A stretch of DNA of 64,000 nucleotides from Strongylocentrotus droebachiensis (lineage: Eukaryota; Echinodermata; Echinoidea; Camarodonta; Strongylocentrotidae), in NCBI GenBank assembly GCA_035222895.1, contig JAVYIG010001041.1:62001-126000 (forward strand), in the 5' to 3' direction. Shown piece by piece: positions 11,033-26,000 of the stretch; position 1 is the stretch's first letter; the number at the start of each line of letters is the position of its first letter. The position numbers were made by a program, and so were the translations under genes. A model generated the notes under the pieces. That model had not been told where the DNA came from. It did not search any database and saw only the letters and a list, made by a program, of their open reading frames with translations.

Positions 11033-14000
11033 CTTATATCATAATGAAGACATTGTTGCAATTTATTACAACGGATGAATAAAACATAAATGGTACGAGC
11101 TAGCCACTATTCAGACAGTTTACAAGACCCACGGCCCATAATACAAACAATTCTTTATCTCTCTATCTTCCCTCAAGTATTCCTTTGTGTTATCGGTCTC
11201 ATGGACTGTCGATCGATCTCGTTGCTGTCGGTAATATGGGCCTGCTCTATAATTTTTTGTTTTTGTTTAATAAATCAAATTTATTGCTTTGTTTCGTCTG
11301 TCTACCGGGATGACCCTATAGTAACATAATGGTTTTTGTATTATTTATGAATACAAATGTCAATAACCTTTCAAAAACGTATTCGAATATAAATAAATAA
11401 TTAGTTTAATAGGCCTACTTTTGAAAGCATATCTACAATGCTAAAGAACATTTCTTTCCTTTGGGTAGTGGGATTCTCCAAATGCAATGATACCTTAACC
11501 CTAATAAGGCCGGGGGGGGGGGCATTATGCCCCCCCCCCCCCCTCCACGATTTTTCCGATTGCTCAGCAACGCATATGGATGGCGCCCCGCCGCTCGCTG
11601 ACTTTTTTCTTTTGAATCTTGCGCAACTTTTAAAAGTTTGTTTTTGAAAATCGGACCTACGGTTACAAGGTCACGTGACCTTTTGTCTTTGCAAGTCAGC
11701 CCGAAAATCGCTCATTTTCGTGATTTGTGTACAAAACATATAGAAAAGTCATTTTTCCTAAAAACAGATCAAACATGGGTTATTGGGTCTGGTTTAAAGT
11801 TTAGGTGGTTGTTTTGGGAGTCACAATAGTTGAATTGTAGTAAGATATGAAATAAAACAACAAAAACAATAAAATACATAAGTTAAAAAACAATGAAATA
11901 CATAAGAAATTATCAAAACAAGGGATAACATAAGGAATAAGCTGGCTCTTCCAACTTCTTTTGTCGTATTATTATTCAGAATGGTCTAATGAATATATGT
12001 AGAGAAAAAGAATGCTCAAATTTGAATAATATATGATTTATAGGTAAAAATGTGATTTTTATGACTTTATTTGCATAAATTACCATCAATATGCAAATGA
12101 GTGAATTCTTCAAAAAATTAAAATTATCATATTATTCTATACACTTCACTTGACATGCGTGCAAATTTTCGCGGCGATCGGCCGCTTTGCGGCCGAGATC
12201 TTAAGGGGGGGGGCCATAATGCCCCCCCCCCCCCGGCCGTACTAAGACCTCAAATAGCCCGGCCTTTTTAGGGTTAAGATGACCCATGCTGGAGCCTTAT
12301 ATCATAATGAAAATAGTGTTGCAATTTTATTAGAACGGATGGAATAAATGGTACGAAGCTAGCCAATATACAGGACCGAGTCATATCTAGCTCATTCCCT
12401 GTGTACCATCTTCGATGCCTCCAGGAGAAAATGTGTCAGGCATGTGCTTAACTTGATCTTCCTTGCAGATACGTAAACCAAAGATTCCTGCCTAGCTGCA
12501 AACTAACGGGCCACTTTCAAAGGGAAATATGCTTTTGTAATGTTAATTACTTTCGCTACCACTTGTCTGATAATACGAGCAGTACACAGTGTTACCTTCA
12601 CAGAAGGCACGCAAACAAAAATGGAGCTAAATTTTCTGAAATACTAATCAACATTACTCGACTGGGCATGTGTGGGCACTAATCTTACATATGACATCAT
12701 AAAGATATGTACATGAACATGAACAAATTCACTTTTTATTTTCGTGAGCCGGAAAAGTGTCAAATTGCAGGTTTTAGGATTGTTAAATTACATAACGAAA
12801 ACCGGCGATCATCCGCGATGCGCAAGATTCACAGAGCATTATACACACGCTACAACACGGGAAACCGGTTGATATTACGTGTAATGACTGTAATCTTTTG
12901 CTTATAGCGCCTTTGTTTCTGAGCGTTACCGAAAATGGCAAGGCAATTATTGGACTTCATTTATCTAGCTTTCTAAAAATATAAATTTTGTCAAAATTTG
13001 TTTGATATCCAGTGATCATTTTTTCTTGAGAGTTGGTAGTGTAAAGAACTTTGTCTATTGGAAAGTGCCGGAAATCCACTCTTTTTGACCCATTTTCCCC
13101 GACACCGTACCCTTTCTTCTTCGCTCGCAAAAAACAAGGGGTCGTTTCACAAAAAGGCAAGCTGGTTTCGGTAGTTTAATAAATTACCTACACAGAAATG
13201 TAAACTGAATTTTGATTGGTCAAAAATCCAGTGATCATTATTCCTCAACTACTTTAGCTCAAATCACAAGAAGGCTCTCAAAAATCTGGTATCCTACGTC
13301 ATTTTAGGTCACGTGACATATACACGAAGCATACCCTCCCGCTGTTTTCAAACTCTGCGACACTGTCTATCTGCTGGAAATGCTGCTCTACGTCAAGGAT
13401 TATGGAGTTGGAAATCATATTTGAATCTGTGTAGATGAATATTTGTAATGTGTTATCTTTTGTCTCAACGCTTAATAAGTTTTAAAGGACAAAAAATCTC
13501 GGACTCAAGCTAAATATTAGCTTTTTGGAGTGATTGCATTCTTCTTTTTTCGTCTGATTCGAGCATCGACACCAATTTGAGCGATTCCACTTTACTGCAG
13601 GAGTGAATGAGAGGAGAGAAAGAATGAGAGGGATAGAGAGAGAGGAGAGAGGATAGAGAGAGAGAGAGAGGGGGGGATAGATGTAGGAGAGAGAGATAAA
13701 GTGGGAAATGGAGAGAGAGAGAGAGAGAGAGAGAGGGGGGAAGAGAGTAAATCGAGTACGCATACATTTAGCACATTGATTGCTCCTTTTCACCCCTCTT
13801 GGTATAAAACCCCCCCTGTTGACACAATGGAACCGTCCGACCGCTGGTATCTGTCATTCTTCGCTCAGCTGTGGACCGTCACGCGATCCGCACAGGCATA
13901 CACACGCCAGCATACACAGACAAGGGTCTTTTGATCAAAATAGCCTGAAAGTGTTTGCTATGTACTATTTTTCTCAATTTAAAACTGCTATTATACAATG

Positions 14001-17000
14001 TATGCACATTTCTTGACACAATTAGGCTTTTGTATATATTATCATCAGTTCGATTTCCCCCTTGTTAGTTCAAATAAAAAGTGAAATATTAACGCTAATT
14101 CTTTGTGGAAAAAAATCCCTACACTTGCTTTCCAATGATATTAGCAGATTGGAACCTCGGACATCAAAGGTAACAGCACACTTGTAGATTCTATTGTGCA
14201 ACCTTAGAAAACGGCAGTTGCTTGGAATAATTTGTTGCCAGTTGGGTATCCAGCTCTTAAAATTCATGGCTGTAATGAACAAAACATTTAGGTATGAATA
14301 CGGATATTCATTTGTCAAAAATTAACTAGATAAATGATAATGAAAAACTATTTACCTTTTTCGTCGGCAGACCAAGCACACGATAACCACGATGATAGCG
14401 ACAACGGATAGCGATGCCAGAATGGAGTTTAGTATTGGCACAAAGCTCAATCCTGTTTTTTAACAATCAGGCAAGGAAAAAGATAACCATTAGAGGATCA
14501 ATTCCTTCTGTAAATGATCCATGATGATATGCATGATTAATTAAACAAAATATATATATATCATACTCAAAGTACCTTAAATGGCATTTATGTATTTATT
14601 TTTTCTTCTAATAACTGGCGTGAAACGTGAAAAACAAACTCGCCCATATGATTATGTTCATGATGAAGTATTCGAGGGGCAACTGAATTACATAGGCCGA
14701 TTCACATTCATAAGTATCACTACTTACGCATTTTACTCCAAACTGTTGAATATATAAAATGTGCACACATATAATATACTCCCCCTATTCTTTCTCTTCT
14801 TCTTCTTCTTCTTCTTCTTCTTCTTCTTCTTCTTCTCCTTCTCCTTCTTCCTTCTTCCTTCATTCCTTTTTCTTCTTCTTCTTCTTATTCTCTCTCTCTG
14901 TCTCTCTGTCTCTCTGTCTCTATCAATTTCTAAACGCATTATTAATAAGGCAGCAAAATCGTTTGGAAACAGAAAAGCTCTGAATACCAAGGATACAATG
15001 CAATTATTTAAACACAAACCTGTTGACGATGCTGACGATGTCGTTATAGATGTTGGTCCAGTCGTTCCAGGTAAAGATGTCACATTGCTGTCTCGCCCTA
15101 CCACACATGATGGTGTCATCGCTGTTAACATGTAAATCATGCAATGATTTGGCATTTTATACATCGCAATGATTGGGTCATGAAATGAAACATAATTGAA
15201 CATACGAGGAGAAAATCGACCAGAATCTATTAAAACGTTTTATTTTCTTCTTTTTTAAATATTAAAGAAAAAAAGTTATATCAAGAATTCATTGACTAAC
15301 CCTGACATTTGCAATTTAAAAGCGGTACAGTACGAATAACACACGAGCACAATTACAAAAGGCGCTACTTTTGACTAAAATTGACTATTTTAGATAGATA
15401 AAATATAGATCTTATGTCGAATTTATTTAAAATTTGCACGGACTACTTTGACTGGTAACTGCACAATATCACAATAACTGAAGACAAGCGTGCTGGTAAA
15501 GTCCTGCAATGATCTTGTATGATAATGATTCAGCCCTGTTTCGTACAATCTTATTTGTTTGCATAGCCCCTTTTGCCTATAAACTGTCTACAAGCACCTG
15601 TTGGTGTTTCTGTTGTTTCCGAAACCCTCGTTGTAGTGGTAGTTGCTAGGGTAGTTGTAGACCCCTGAGTAGATGAGATTGCTGGAGAAAAAGACGAATG
15701 AACAATTTGTTTAATACAAATGAAATACACATTTTAAACATTTGATAAATTGACATTTAGACGAATGTCAAAGGCATATCAGGACAATTAGAAACGAGAG
15801 CAAATAAAGGGGGACTTACAAAATTCTTTGTGCCTAATGTTTTCAGTCCCACTCCATTTGGTTTTGGAGGTTTTCAACCATACGGCCCACGTCGCTTGCA
15901 TTTTTGGTAATCTGTTTCAATACTGGTAATTATTGTTGTATAACAGACACGAAAATATCGCTTACATTAATTAAATCCACGAAAAAGGAGAGAAAACATT
16001 TGATGCCAGAGACGACTGTGTTGTAATATCATACGTTGATATGACAAGGAAAAAACACACTACTTTATTCTAATTCGAGAACGTTCTATTTAAAATTGAT
16101 ACGCCTCATGTTTTTAAATTTCAGAATGCAAATAAATACAAAGCGAAATTAATATTGAACCAAAGAATACTTGGAGAGGAACTTCGCAACGTCCACATAT
16201 TAAACACAATTAATTCTAAAAAAATGCAAAGTATTTCACGATAAACATTGTTTTTTTAAAGAACTTGCTGTGAAGATGATTTTTCTCGGTTTCAAGAAAA
16301 AAAAATAGGAACGGTAATTATGATAGTGCATTCTGAAAAAAATTCTCCGATATAGCTACGGACCAGGTTTAGAGCATTAAGCATGCTTGAAGTATATAAG
16401 CTACATTATGTACTAGAACGTGCAATAATTTGAGTTACATCCTTTTTATAAAGAAACATTTAAAAAAGTAACGGATACCATAATAACCAAGATATGAGTA
16501 AAGAAGTTAGAAAGGTTACTCGAGAGAAATGAATGGCAGACCATGGATTTAACGGTGACCATTCTCGGGGCTTTAAGGTGGGGGCGGTGAGGGGAAAGGG
16601 TGGTGGTTGTAAACAAAACCAAGGTCAAGATATCTATAAACAAGATTCTACATTTGGATATTTGTTAGAAACATAAAGAAAAAAACTAAAGATTTTGTTA
16701 TTGGTAAACAATATTCACTGAAAAGGAAAATGGTATTACACGACCTCCCCCGCCCCGCCTTTTTCAAAATGGTCTCTCAACTCCCCAATTGGCTATTGTA
16801 TTCGTCTTAGAAAAAACAGTTTCAATATACACCCACACATCCCTGCCGCACACCCACACAACCTTCTTATCTACAGCCATTGCAAAAGGTTGTGGGGAGA
16901 AAGAAATACTGTGAATCCTTGTCACAATAGTTGTATAACTAGTACTACCTACCACTATCACCACCTCTAGTTCTAGATGTTGTTCTTGAAGTGATCGTAG

Positions 17001-20000
17001 GCAAAGTTGGTGTTGGTCGCGGTGTGGTGGTTGGCTGTGTTGTTGTAGTAACTGTTGCTGTAGGTTCTGTTTAGTTGAAGGGTTACCCGATATCATATAA
17101 AACAGAATACATTAGAATAGTAGTTTGTTTGAATCGACATGAATGATGAATCAGGATTTATGTTTAACTGTTTAAAAGTATGCTCTGGCGGTTACAAAAA
17201 AGAGCATTGTAAAAATATAATATCAACGGTTGAAATGTATCGGAATGTTGAGAAAAATAAGTTTGATGCATTCATGAATTAAGAAATGGATTATTTGCAA
17301 TCGCATGTAAAACTGCCTCTTTTAGAAGAACTTTCCTCACATTTTTCGCATTTTAGCTAGCCTTCTTGAAAAGGACAGATTACACATTTTATTTTTAACC
17401 AATGAGCATGATTATACCCATTTTAATCTCCTCGTGTCTTTATAGGCGAATAGTATATTGTTTTAAATCCCTGATTCATGAATCTATTAAGAAATCGATA
17501 CTAACGATATATTTATAAATATATATCTCTATTTATATATATAAATATCTTTATTATAATAATACCTGTTACATTATGTTAGTAATTAACATTAACATGG
17601 GACATCATTTTACTAGTGAATAGGTGTTAAATATCATTACTGGAATATATTTACACATGGTCATGGTTTGTTAATATGTTAAGATTATAGGTAAATACTT
17701 TAACCACGTATATATACGAAAGCTCGTAAAAGATACATATAATATAGGTATTATGGTTAATATCATGTTATTTTACATGGAAACAGTTATGACTACATGA
17801 ACTTACATGTAGAATTTAAAAAAAATTACTTACCTATAAAAGAAAAGATCATGAAAATATGATTAAGTCTCAATATATATAAAGAATATATCTTCACTGA
17901 ACTTAATTGATCAATCGGAAAATACGTAGTGATTGATCACAAAAGCCGTGAGAAACTAAAAGGCTTATCATCAATGCAAAATTGACCCGGAATCTTAATA
18001 GCCGGAATTTATCAAACCTTTGGCAAGTAAATTACCTGGACATTCCGTCATGGGTTCCCAATCGCCATAGTAACCGCACGTCAATACTTGATTCGTCTTC
18101 GTCGGGTCGTTGTCGCATCTAAAGAGGACTTCATCATCGACTGCGTAGCTGTCATTCAATGTTTGCCCAGCGATGAAATTAGCGTGCATGGGTTCGGTGG
18201 GCGTGGTACACCTGACCATACAGGTTGGGGTAGGGTTTGTCCAGTTTCCGGATGCAGTACACGTGATGGAGGCGGCGCCATTCTTGATGTTAGGTGGCGG
18301 ACATACGGCAGTGAAGTCGATGACATCACCTGCGTTGTAAGATGAACTGCCTTGTTGCGATTGGTCTCCATTCAAAACGTAACCTGGGTTGAAGCAGTCC
18401 GATGCTGGGTCTGAAAGATAAAATATTACAAAAAGGGAATTTTCCTTGATCTTCAATGTTTTGACCGTTTAAGTATGACACCCACTTAAATATTTAGCAT
18501 TGAATATACTGAATATACAGGTGAATAGGAAGACAAACATATTTCTTTCAGATAACGATCTTTAATAATCACCGTAACTCTTTTATCGGACTGAAAGGAA
18601 AGGTTTGAAGAAAACAAATAAAAACATTTCCGGTTGCATATTTCCTTTGAAAATGATTGCTCCTGAAGTTCTTGCGCCATGTTCATATTAAACTAAAACG
18701 TGATTCCATGTAAATGTATCTTCTCAAAGTAGGAGATTTATTGCAAAATATATGTAATTCCACTCCGTATCTGAATATTACCCTCCGACTTATTTCCCTC
18801 TTGATCTGGTACCTTTTCCTTCCAACAAATCTTTCAATAGACTCTGAGGTGTTTCAACGTGACCAAAGAATTTTGCCTTTCATTCTTCAATCATTCGTAC
18901 CAGGATATTTTCCTTGTGTAATTCATTTACCATTCTTACAAGGATATTTTGTTTAAGCGCTACCAAATGCAGTTTTTATATGAATTTTTAAATATTTTTC
19001 CGTGAATTATCACCATTCTCCTGTACCCCCAATTTTCAAAGGTTGTGATTTTCTTTTTCATATCACTCTTTCTCTCTAATTCATAGTTCTATTTTCAACT
19101 TTATCTCCTGTAAATAGGGCTTTCATTGCCACAAAATTTGCAATTCCAATCATACCATCGATGTCTGCCTCGCGTCTGGCATCATCACCTGAATTTGTGT
19201 AAGCTATCAATCCAGTTATCATGATGGTTGTTGACAAATGATTAATAGTCATCAATAAAACATGCATACAGCTCCTTGCGATGTAATTGTTGTCTTCATT
19301 CTTATACTGAGTATGGCTTCCTTCGTACCACTTCCAGGTCTAAACAAAACTATTCCTATCGAAAATAATATCGCTAGTATATCCGCAATGAGTTATATAT
19401 TTAGCAAAACTATTCCTTACCTACTTCTGTTTAATGCTATATTTTATTATATTTATTGCGCTCTTCAACAACTTGATTACATAAATCCTTTGACTACTAG
19501 TCCTCAAATCTTCTCATACATTTGTCGTTGGTTTCTTTCGTGATTGGCACAAATTTTTAACTATTTTTGTTTAGATCATCAGGAATATGTCCTGTGTTGT
19601 GTTTTATCTTGCATGTGTTTATAGTCAGAATCCATGTGTAATACCGAATTCTTTTAGGCTGTTAAGTTCTTCTTCTTTTGATTATATCTTGGCCTTTAGC
19701 TGTAAAAGCTCTCAGAGAATGTTACAAATGTTCGATATCTGATTTAAGTACGCTATGTCACTAGTATTTTATAACTTTGGACCATAATGTTGGGCCACAT
19801 GTTTAACATTTTTTTTTACTATGTAAATTTATGACCAGTAGGCCAACGGAATTTGGTCTTTAATCGGAACAACATCGACTGCATTTAGACCAAGGAAATA
19901 CTAGGAAAGGTCTCTGTTTCGACTCACCATTGATTAAGTAAACGCTCGCCTTGAAATCTGCTCCACACATTTGACTCGAATCCCCCGTACATTGGCTGTT

Positions 20001-23000
20001 ACAGGTACCATCTTGTCCTGTCGGTTGACCCAGAACATTATAAGGTGCAAAGAATCCGCCGCAAAGGCACTGGCTACCCGCTTGGAGTCCGAAGTATTTC
20101 ATGTTCTGATCAGCACATATGTCTCTGCATAGTTCAACCGTCATCTGCTGCGACTGGCAGTATTGGGCTGTTGGTCCACATACATTCTGACACGTTTGAT
20201 AGGGGAGCTTTGATCTGTCGCAATAAATCAGATCTGGAAGTGTTTCTCTACGGTTGCTGTCATAAAAGCATCCTAGGTAGGTGTAACCTGAACACAAAGG
20301 ACATATATTAGATACTGACTTGAGATTTAGGTTCATCGGCTAGAACTAATGATTGCTTATAAATTCATCTGCATCAAAGACCATTCATCACATCATAGGT
20401 GCCGTCATTTAGGGTAAACATCATAAACCTGTTGTCGAGTGATAAATCATATTAATACAATCATAAAATAATCAACATCGCATTCTTGCATGAAACCGCA
20501 GTTTGATCAATCTTTGTAGAACCAAATAATGAATCATGAAAGAACCCCAGTAAGATGTAATTCACTTTTTGTGTAACAAAGAAGTTACAATATGTACAAG
20601 TATTAATCATTTTTAACAATTCGAATATGTGCGTCCTCAAATCTGACAACTACTTCCATGTCTGCTACGGATTTAGTATTTTTTTAAATAATTTTTTTTA
20701 TTGAACTTTTGTCAATAAAGGTTGCTCCAATTATTTCTTAAAATGAAGAGATGCCAATAAAGTAATGCATTTCATTATTTAAGATTGTTCAATCAAGTTA
20801 TGATCGTGATATTTTTTGTTAACTTGAAGGCCTTGATGCAAATTAGTACAATAAATAATGACACAGCCTTTCTACCAAGTTATCTAACAAAGTTAATCAC
20901 GATTGTGGTTGTGTGAAATAACAGAAATTGCATATAACTTCATTATGATCTGTCATCATGAAAAAGAAAAATTGAAGTACTCACCACAACATGTGTTATG
21001 AAGTTAGAAAGTTTATGAACTATAGTAGAGACTACATCAATCACATGTAAATATTAACGTTACTAGCCTAGATATGCATTTTGGAATGACGTATGGAAGT
21101 TAAGTCTAGAGATGGATATGTTGCGTTTTATAAATATTGTTATTATTATTATTATTTACAGAGAAAGGGGTGGGTGGCCTAGGAATGATCTACGACCGTA
21201 TTCAGGTTGTCAATGTGTGGGTGTGTGTTGGTGGTGTTTGGGGTGTGTGCGTGTGGGGGGGGGATGTTACAATTAATAAGGTTCAATATATCAATCAGCT
21301 TTCTGCTGTTTTTAATGTGGTTTCGATGTGCAAACAAAATCCATAATAAGGAGGACCATCTTTTTTTAAGTTATTCGAAATTGCATGTCTTACATTGAAT
21401 AATCAGTAGAAATATTATAAAATTTGATGAAATTTGTTTGCTCATCAAAAAGTTTGCTTTAAGTCTAATAACTTTTTGTTAATCGTTATTGGCAATATTT
21501 GAAATGATAGGTTCTTCTTTTTTCCACCATCTGTTCTTTCAAAAATAAAATGGTATTACATAATGCCCTTGCCGTTATTTGAAATGGTCGCTCAACTTCC
21601 TAATTGGCTATTGTATTCGTCTTAGAAAAAAACAGTTTCAATATACACCCACACATCCCTGCCCGCACACCCACACAACCTCCTTATATACAGCCATTGC
21701 AACAGGTTGTGGAGAGAAAGAAATACTGTGAATACTTGTCACCATAGTTTGATAAGTAGTACTACCTACCACTATCACCACCTCTAGTTGTAGGAGTTAC
21801 TCTTGAAGTGGTCGAAGGCAACGTTGTTGTGGGTTGTGGCGTGGTGGTTGGCTGTGTTGTTGTAGTAACTGTTGCTGTAGGTTCTGTTAAGTTGAAGGGT
21901 TACCCGATATCATATAAACGTAACACATAAACATAGGTAATTGGTTTGAATCGGCATGAATGATGAACCAGGATTTATGTTTAACTAATTAAAAGTCTGC
22001 TCTGACGGTTACAAAAAAGAACATTTGACAAAAATATTATCATCGATTGAAATGCATCGGAATGTTAAAAAATATCATTTTTTTACATTCATAAACTAAG
22101 AAATGGATTATTTGTAATCGCATGTAAAATTGCCTCTTTTAAGAGAACTTTGCTCACGTTGTTCGCATTTTAGCTAGTCTTCTTGAAAAGGACAGATTAT
22201 ACAAATTTTAACCAATGACCATGATTATATCCACTTTAATCTTCTCGTGTTTTTATAGGCGAATAATATATTGTTTTAATCCCTGATTCATGAATCTATT
22301 ACGGAATTGATTCTAATGATATATCTATAAATATAAATATCTTCATGAAAATACTTGTTACATTACGCTAGTAATCAACATTAACATGGTACATCATTTT
22401 ACCAGTGAATAGGTGTGTTAAATATCATAACTGGAATATATTTCCACATGGTCATGGTGTGTTAATATTTTAAGAAGATAAGTAAGTACTTTAACCACGT
22501 TTTTTTATATATGAAGGTTTGTGAAAGATACATATCAAATGGTTATTAATATTATGGTTAATATCATGTTTGTTTACATGGAAACAGTTATGACTACATG
22601 AACTTAGAATAACGTTTTTTTTTACTTACATATAAAAGAAAATATTATGACAATATGATTAATTCTCAATATAATTAAATACAGTATATATATTCTGTGA
22701 ACTTAATTTATCAATCTGAAAAAACGTAGTGATTGATCAATAAGTTTTGAACAGATAAAAGGCTTATCATCAATGCAAAATCTTAATAGCCGGAATATAT
22801 CAAACTTATTTGCGAGTAAATTACCTGGACAAACCGTCATGGGTTCCCAATCGCCATAGTAACCGCACGTCAATACTTGATTCGTCTTCGTCGGGTCGTT
22901 GTCGCAATCAAAGAGAACTTCATCATCGACTGCGTAGTTGTCATTCAAAGTCTGCCCAGAGCTGAAAGTGGCGTGCATTGGCGCGGTAGGAGTGGCACAC

Positions 23001-26000
23001 CTGACTGTACAGGTAGGGGTAGGGTCTGTCCAGTCCCCGGATGCAGTACACGTGATGGATGCGACGCCATTCTTGAAGCTAGGTGGCTGACATACTGCAG
23101 TGAAATCGATGGCATCACCTGCGTTGTAAGATGAACTGTCCTGTTGCGATTGGTCTCCGTTAAGGACGTAACCTGGGTTGAAGCAGTCCGATGCTGGTTC
23201 TGTAAGATAAAATATAAAACAATGGATTTCCGTTAATCTTTAATGTTTGACCGTTTAAGTATGACACCCATTTAGATATTTTGCATCGAATAAACTGAAT
23301 ATACAGATGAATAGGAAGACAAACATATTTTCTTCAGATAACGATTTTTAATGAGGCTCTTGCGCCATATTCATATTAAACAAAAACAATATTCCATGTA
23401 AATGTCCCTTCTCAAAGTTAGGAGATTGATTGCAAAATACATGTAATTCCACTCCGTATCTTAATGTTACCCTCCGACTCATTTCCCTCATGGTCTAGTA
23501 CCTTTCAAAAAATCTTTCAATAAACTCTGAGGTGTTTCAAAGTGGCCAAAGAATTTGTCTTTCTTTATTCAATCATTCGTACCTGGATATTTTCCTTGCT
23601 TCTTTCATTTACCATTCAATCATGGATATTTCGTTGTATAAGCACTGCCATAATGTGTAATATCTATATGTTAGTTTTCATATCTCCCCATGGTATTCTC
23701 ACCATTTTCTCGTATACCCTATTTTCGAATGATGCGATTTTCTTTTCCAAATTCTTACTCATTCTCTCTCATTCATAGTTAAATTGTAACCTTTCTTGCT
23801 GTAAATAGGGCTTTCCTTGCCATGGATGTATTGCGTGCGATTTAAATCATGATATTGATGTCTGCCTCACATCTGGCATCATCCGTAATATTCTGTCCTT
23901 GCTAGATGTAATTATTGACCTGCCTAATGATATGTCCATCCAGTTCCAATCAGAGTTTGGGCTTTTCCCATGCCTTACTCAATACTATTGACTTCAGTTA
24001 GTTTTCTCAACATTCATATATAGACCAAACTTTTAATATCTGACTTTTGCAACATCCAGTAAATATTGCAGTTGTTCCTCACTCTTTGCACACAGTACTT
24101 TCTCATGAGCATAGCGCAAATTATAAATGTTTACATCTCTAACACTGTCGCCCTTCTTATCAGTAATCTCCCTGAATATCAACTCCTCTTTTATATTTCT
24201 GTTTGATTGTTGATTTTGATGGCAGTAATTTGCTCTTAGCAAAAGTTTGGAGAAGAGACGTATGTTCTTATCATCAAAACTAAACTTTTGTAAGCTATCA
24301 ATCCAGTTATCATTGTGATTGTTGTAAGGAATCAATAAAGCATTCCTACAGCTCCTTGATTAGTACGATGTACCTTTGTGTCATACTCCTTATATTGATT
24401 ATGGCTTCCCTTGTACCACTTTGAGGTCTGAAACCAAATTGTTCCTTACCTATTTCTTTGTCAGTTTGATCTTTTATTATATTTAGTATGATCTTTATTA
24501 AAGAGCAACTTTTTTTTTTACATGACTCATCAGTTAGTCTTCAAATCTTCACATTCATTTGTCTTAGGTTTTTGGGGGACTGGCACAAGTATATTATCAG
24601 ATCATCAGGAATATACCTTTTGCTGTGCATTATCTGACAATCTATGCTAATCAACTGTTCAATACCAAATTCTTTTAGACTGTCAAGTACTTATTTTGTT
24701 ATCCTATCTAGGCCTTCAGCTAGTGAAGCTCTTCGTGAAAATAGGGCATCGTCAACTTCTGTTTTAAGTAGCCTATGCTATGTGACTAAAAGTAAAATTG
24801 GTCCAAAATTTTAGGCCACATGTTAGACAGTTTCTTTTTGACAATTTAATTTCATGACCAGTAGCCCGACGCTATTTCCTTTTTAATCGGGACAACATCG
24901 ACTTCATTTAGACCAAGGAGATACTAGATAAGGACCCTGTTTCGACTCACCATTGAATTGGTAAACGCTATCCTGGAAATCCGCTCCACACTTTTGACTC
25001 GAATTCCCCGTACATTGGTTGTTACATGTATCATTCTGGCCTGTCGGTTGACCCAGAACATTATAAGGTGCAAAGAATCCGCCGCAAAGGCACTGGCTAC
25101 CCGCTTGGAGCCCGAAGTATTTCATGTTCTGATCGACACATATGTCTCTGCATAGTTCAACCGTCATCCGCTGTGATTGGCAGTATTGGGCTGTTGGTCC
25201 ACATACATTCTGACACGTTTGATAGGGGAGCTTTGATCTGTCGCAGTAGATAAGATCTGGAAGGTTTTCTCTGCGGTTATTGTCATAGAAGCATCCCAGG
25301 TATGCTGATCAAAACAGAATAGAAATTAGAAACTAACATGAGATCCCCGTTCAACTCCTAGACTATGAACAACGGGAACAATGGGAGTGTCGTGGTCGAG
25401 TGGTTAAGGCGCTTGACTTGAGATGCGGAGGTCGAGGGTTCTAATCCCGACACGGCACTAATATCCTTTGGCAATATATTTACCTGCACTTGCTACTCTC
25501 CACCCAGGTGTTAAATGGGTACCCGGTAGGATGCGAAAGTTCATATGGTTGGACGAGCAAGTGCGCGCTTCTAAAATGGCGACTGGCTGGAATGCTCCCC
25601 AGGGAGTGGAGAATGTGCATACACTATGTGCGGGTAAGCCTGAATCCGGTAATAATATATCTGTAAAGCGCTTTATAATAGGCACATCGTTGGATCGATG
25701 TATTGAGCGCTATATAAACACGGAATATTATTATTATTATTAACAACAATGACTGGTAATAAATCCATGTGAATTAACAACCAGTCTCACACGAAAATTA
25801 TTTTGTGTAGCGCCCTCTGCAACAAAGCTCAACTATCCCTTTAAGTTAGGCAAAGACTTTTCATCAATAGGTGACACGGCGCGATCCCGAGAACCTGTCC
25901 GGAGAAGGGTTCTCGGTATCGCGCCGTCACTAAGGATCGCGCCATCACTCGGCTTAACGCGTATAGTCGGCGAGTTAACAAAAATCATTAAAAGGGTCCA

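Larger units (their letters stand above)
16730..20310. repeat. Segmental duplication, copy B
   Basis: Exons and introns are collinear with 21540-25330. Shared intron landmarks include 'ccctgattcatgaatctatta' (about 17469 and 22284) and 'tttcaatatacacccacacat' (about 16829 and 21637). The duplicated module is WSC, sushi pair and Thr linker of gene 2. Confidence 0.85.
21540..25330. repeat. Segmental duplication, copy A
   Basis: This is the 5' copy (in gene orientation) of the module at 16730-20310. The exon lengths are equal (375 and 114 bp) except the WSC exon (354 against 360). Intron sequence is still alignable by eye, so the duplication is fairly recent. Confidence 0.85.

Noticed and set aside
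13482..13793. Ser/Leu-rich open frames
   Set aside because: They run through a (GA)n microsatellite in an intron.
14733..15203. 156-codon minus frame as one gene
   Set aside because: Half is poly-Lys from the (CTT)n run; only 15020-15121 is a real stalk exon.
25387..25460. Functional tRNA-Ser gene
   Set aside because: It lacks the long variable arm and is the head of a SINE with a clear body and tail.
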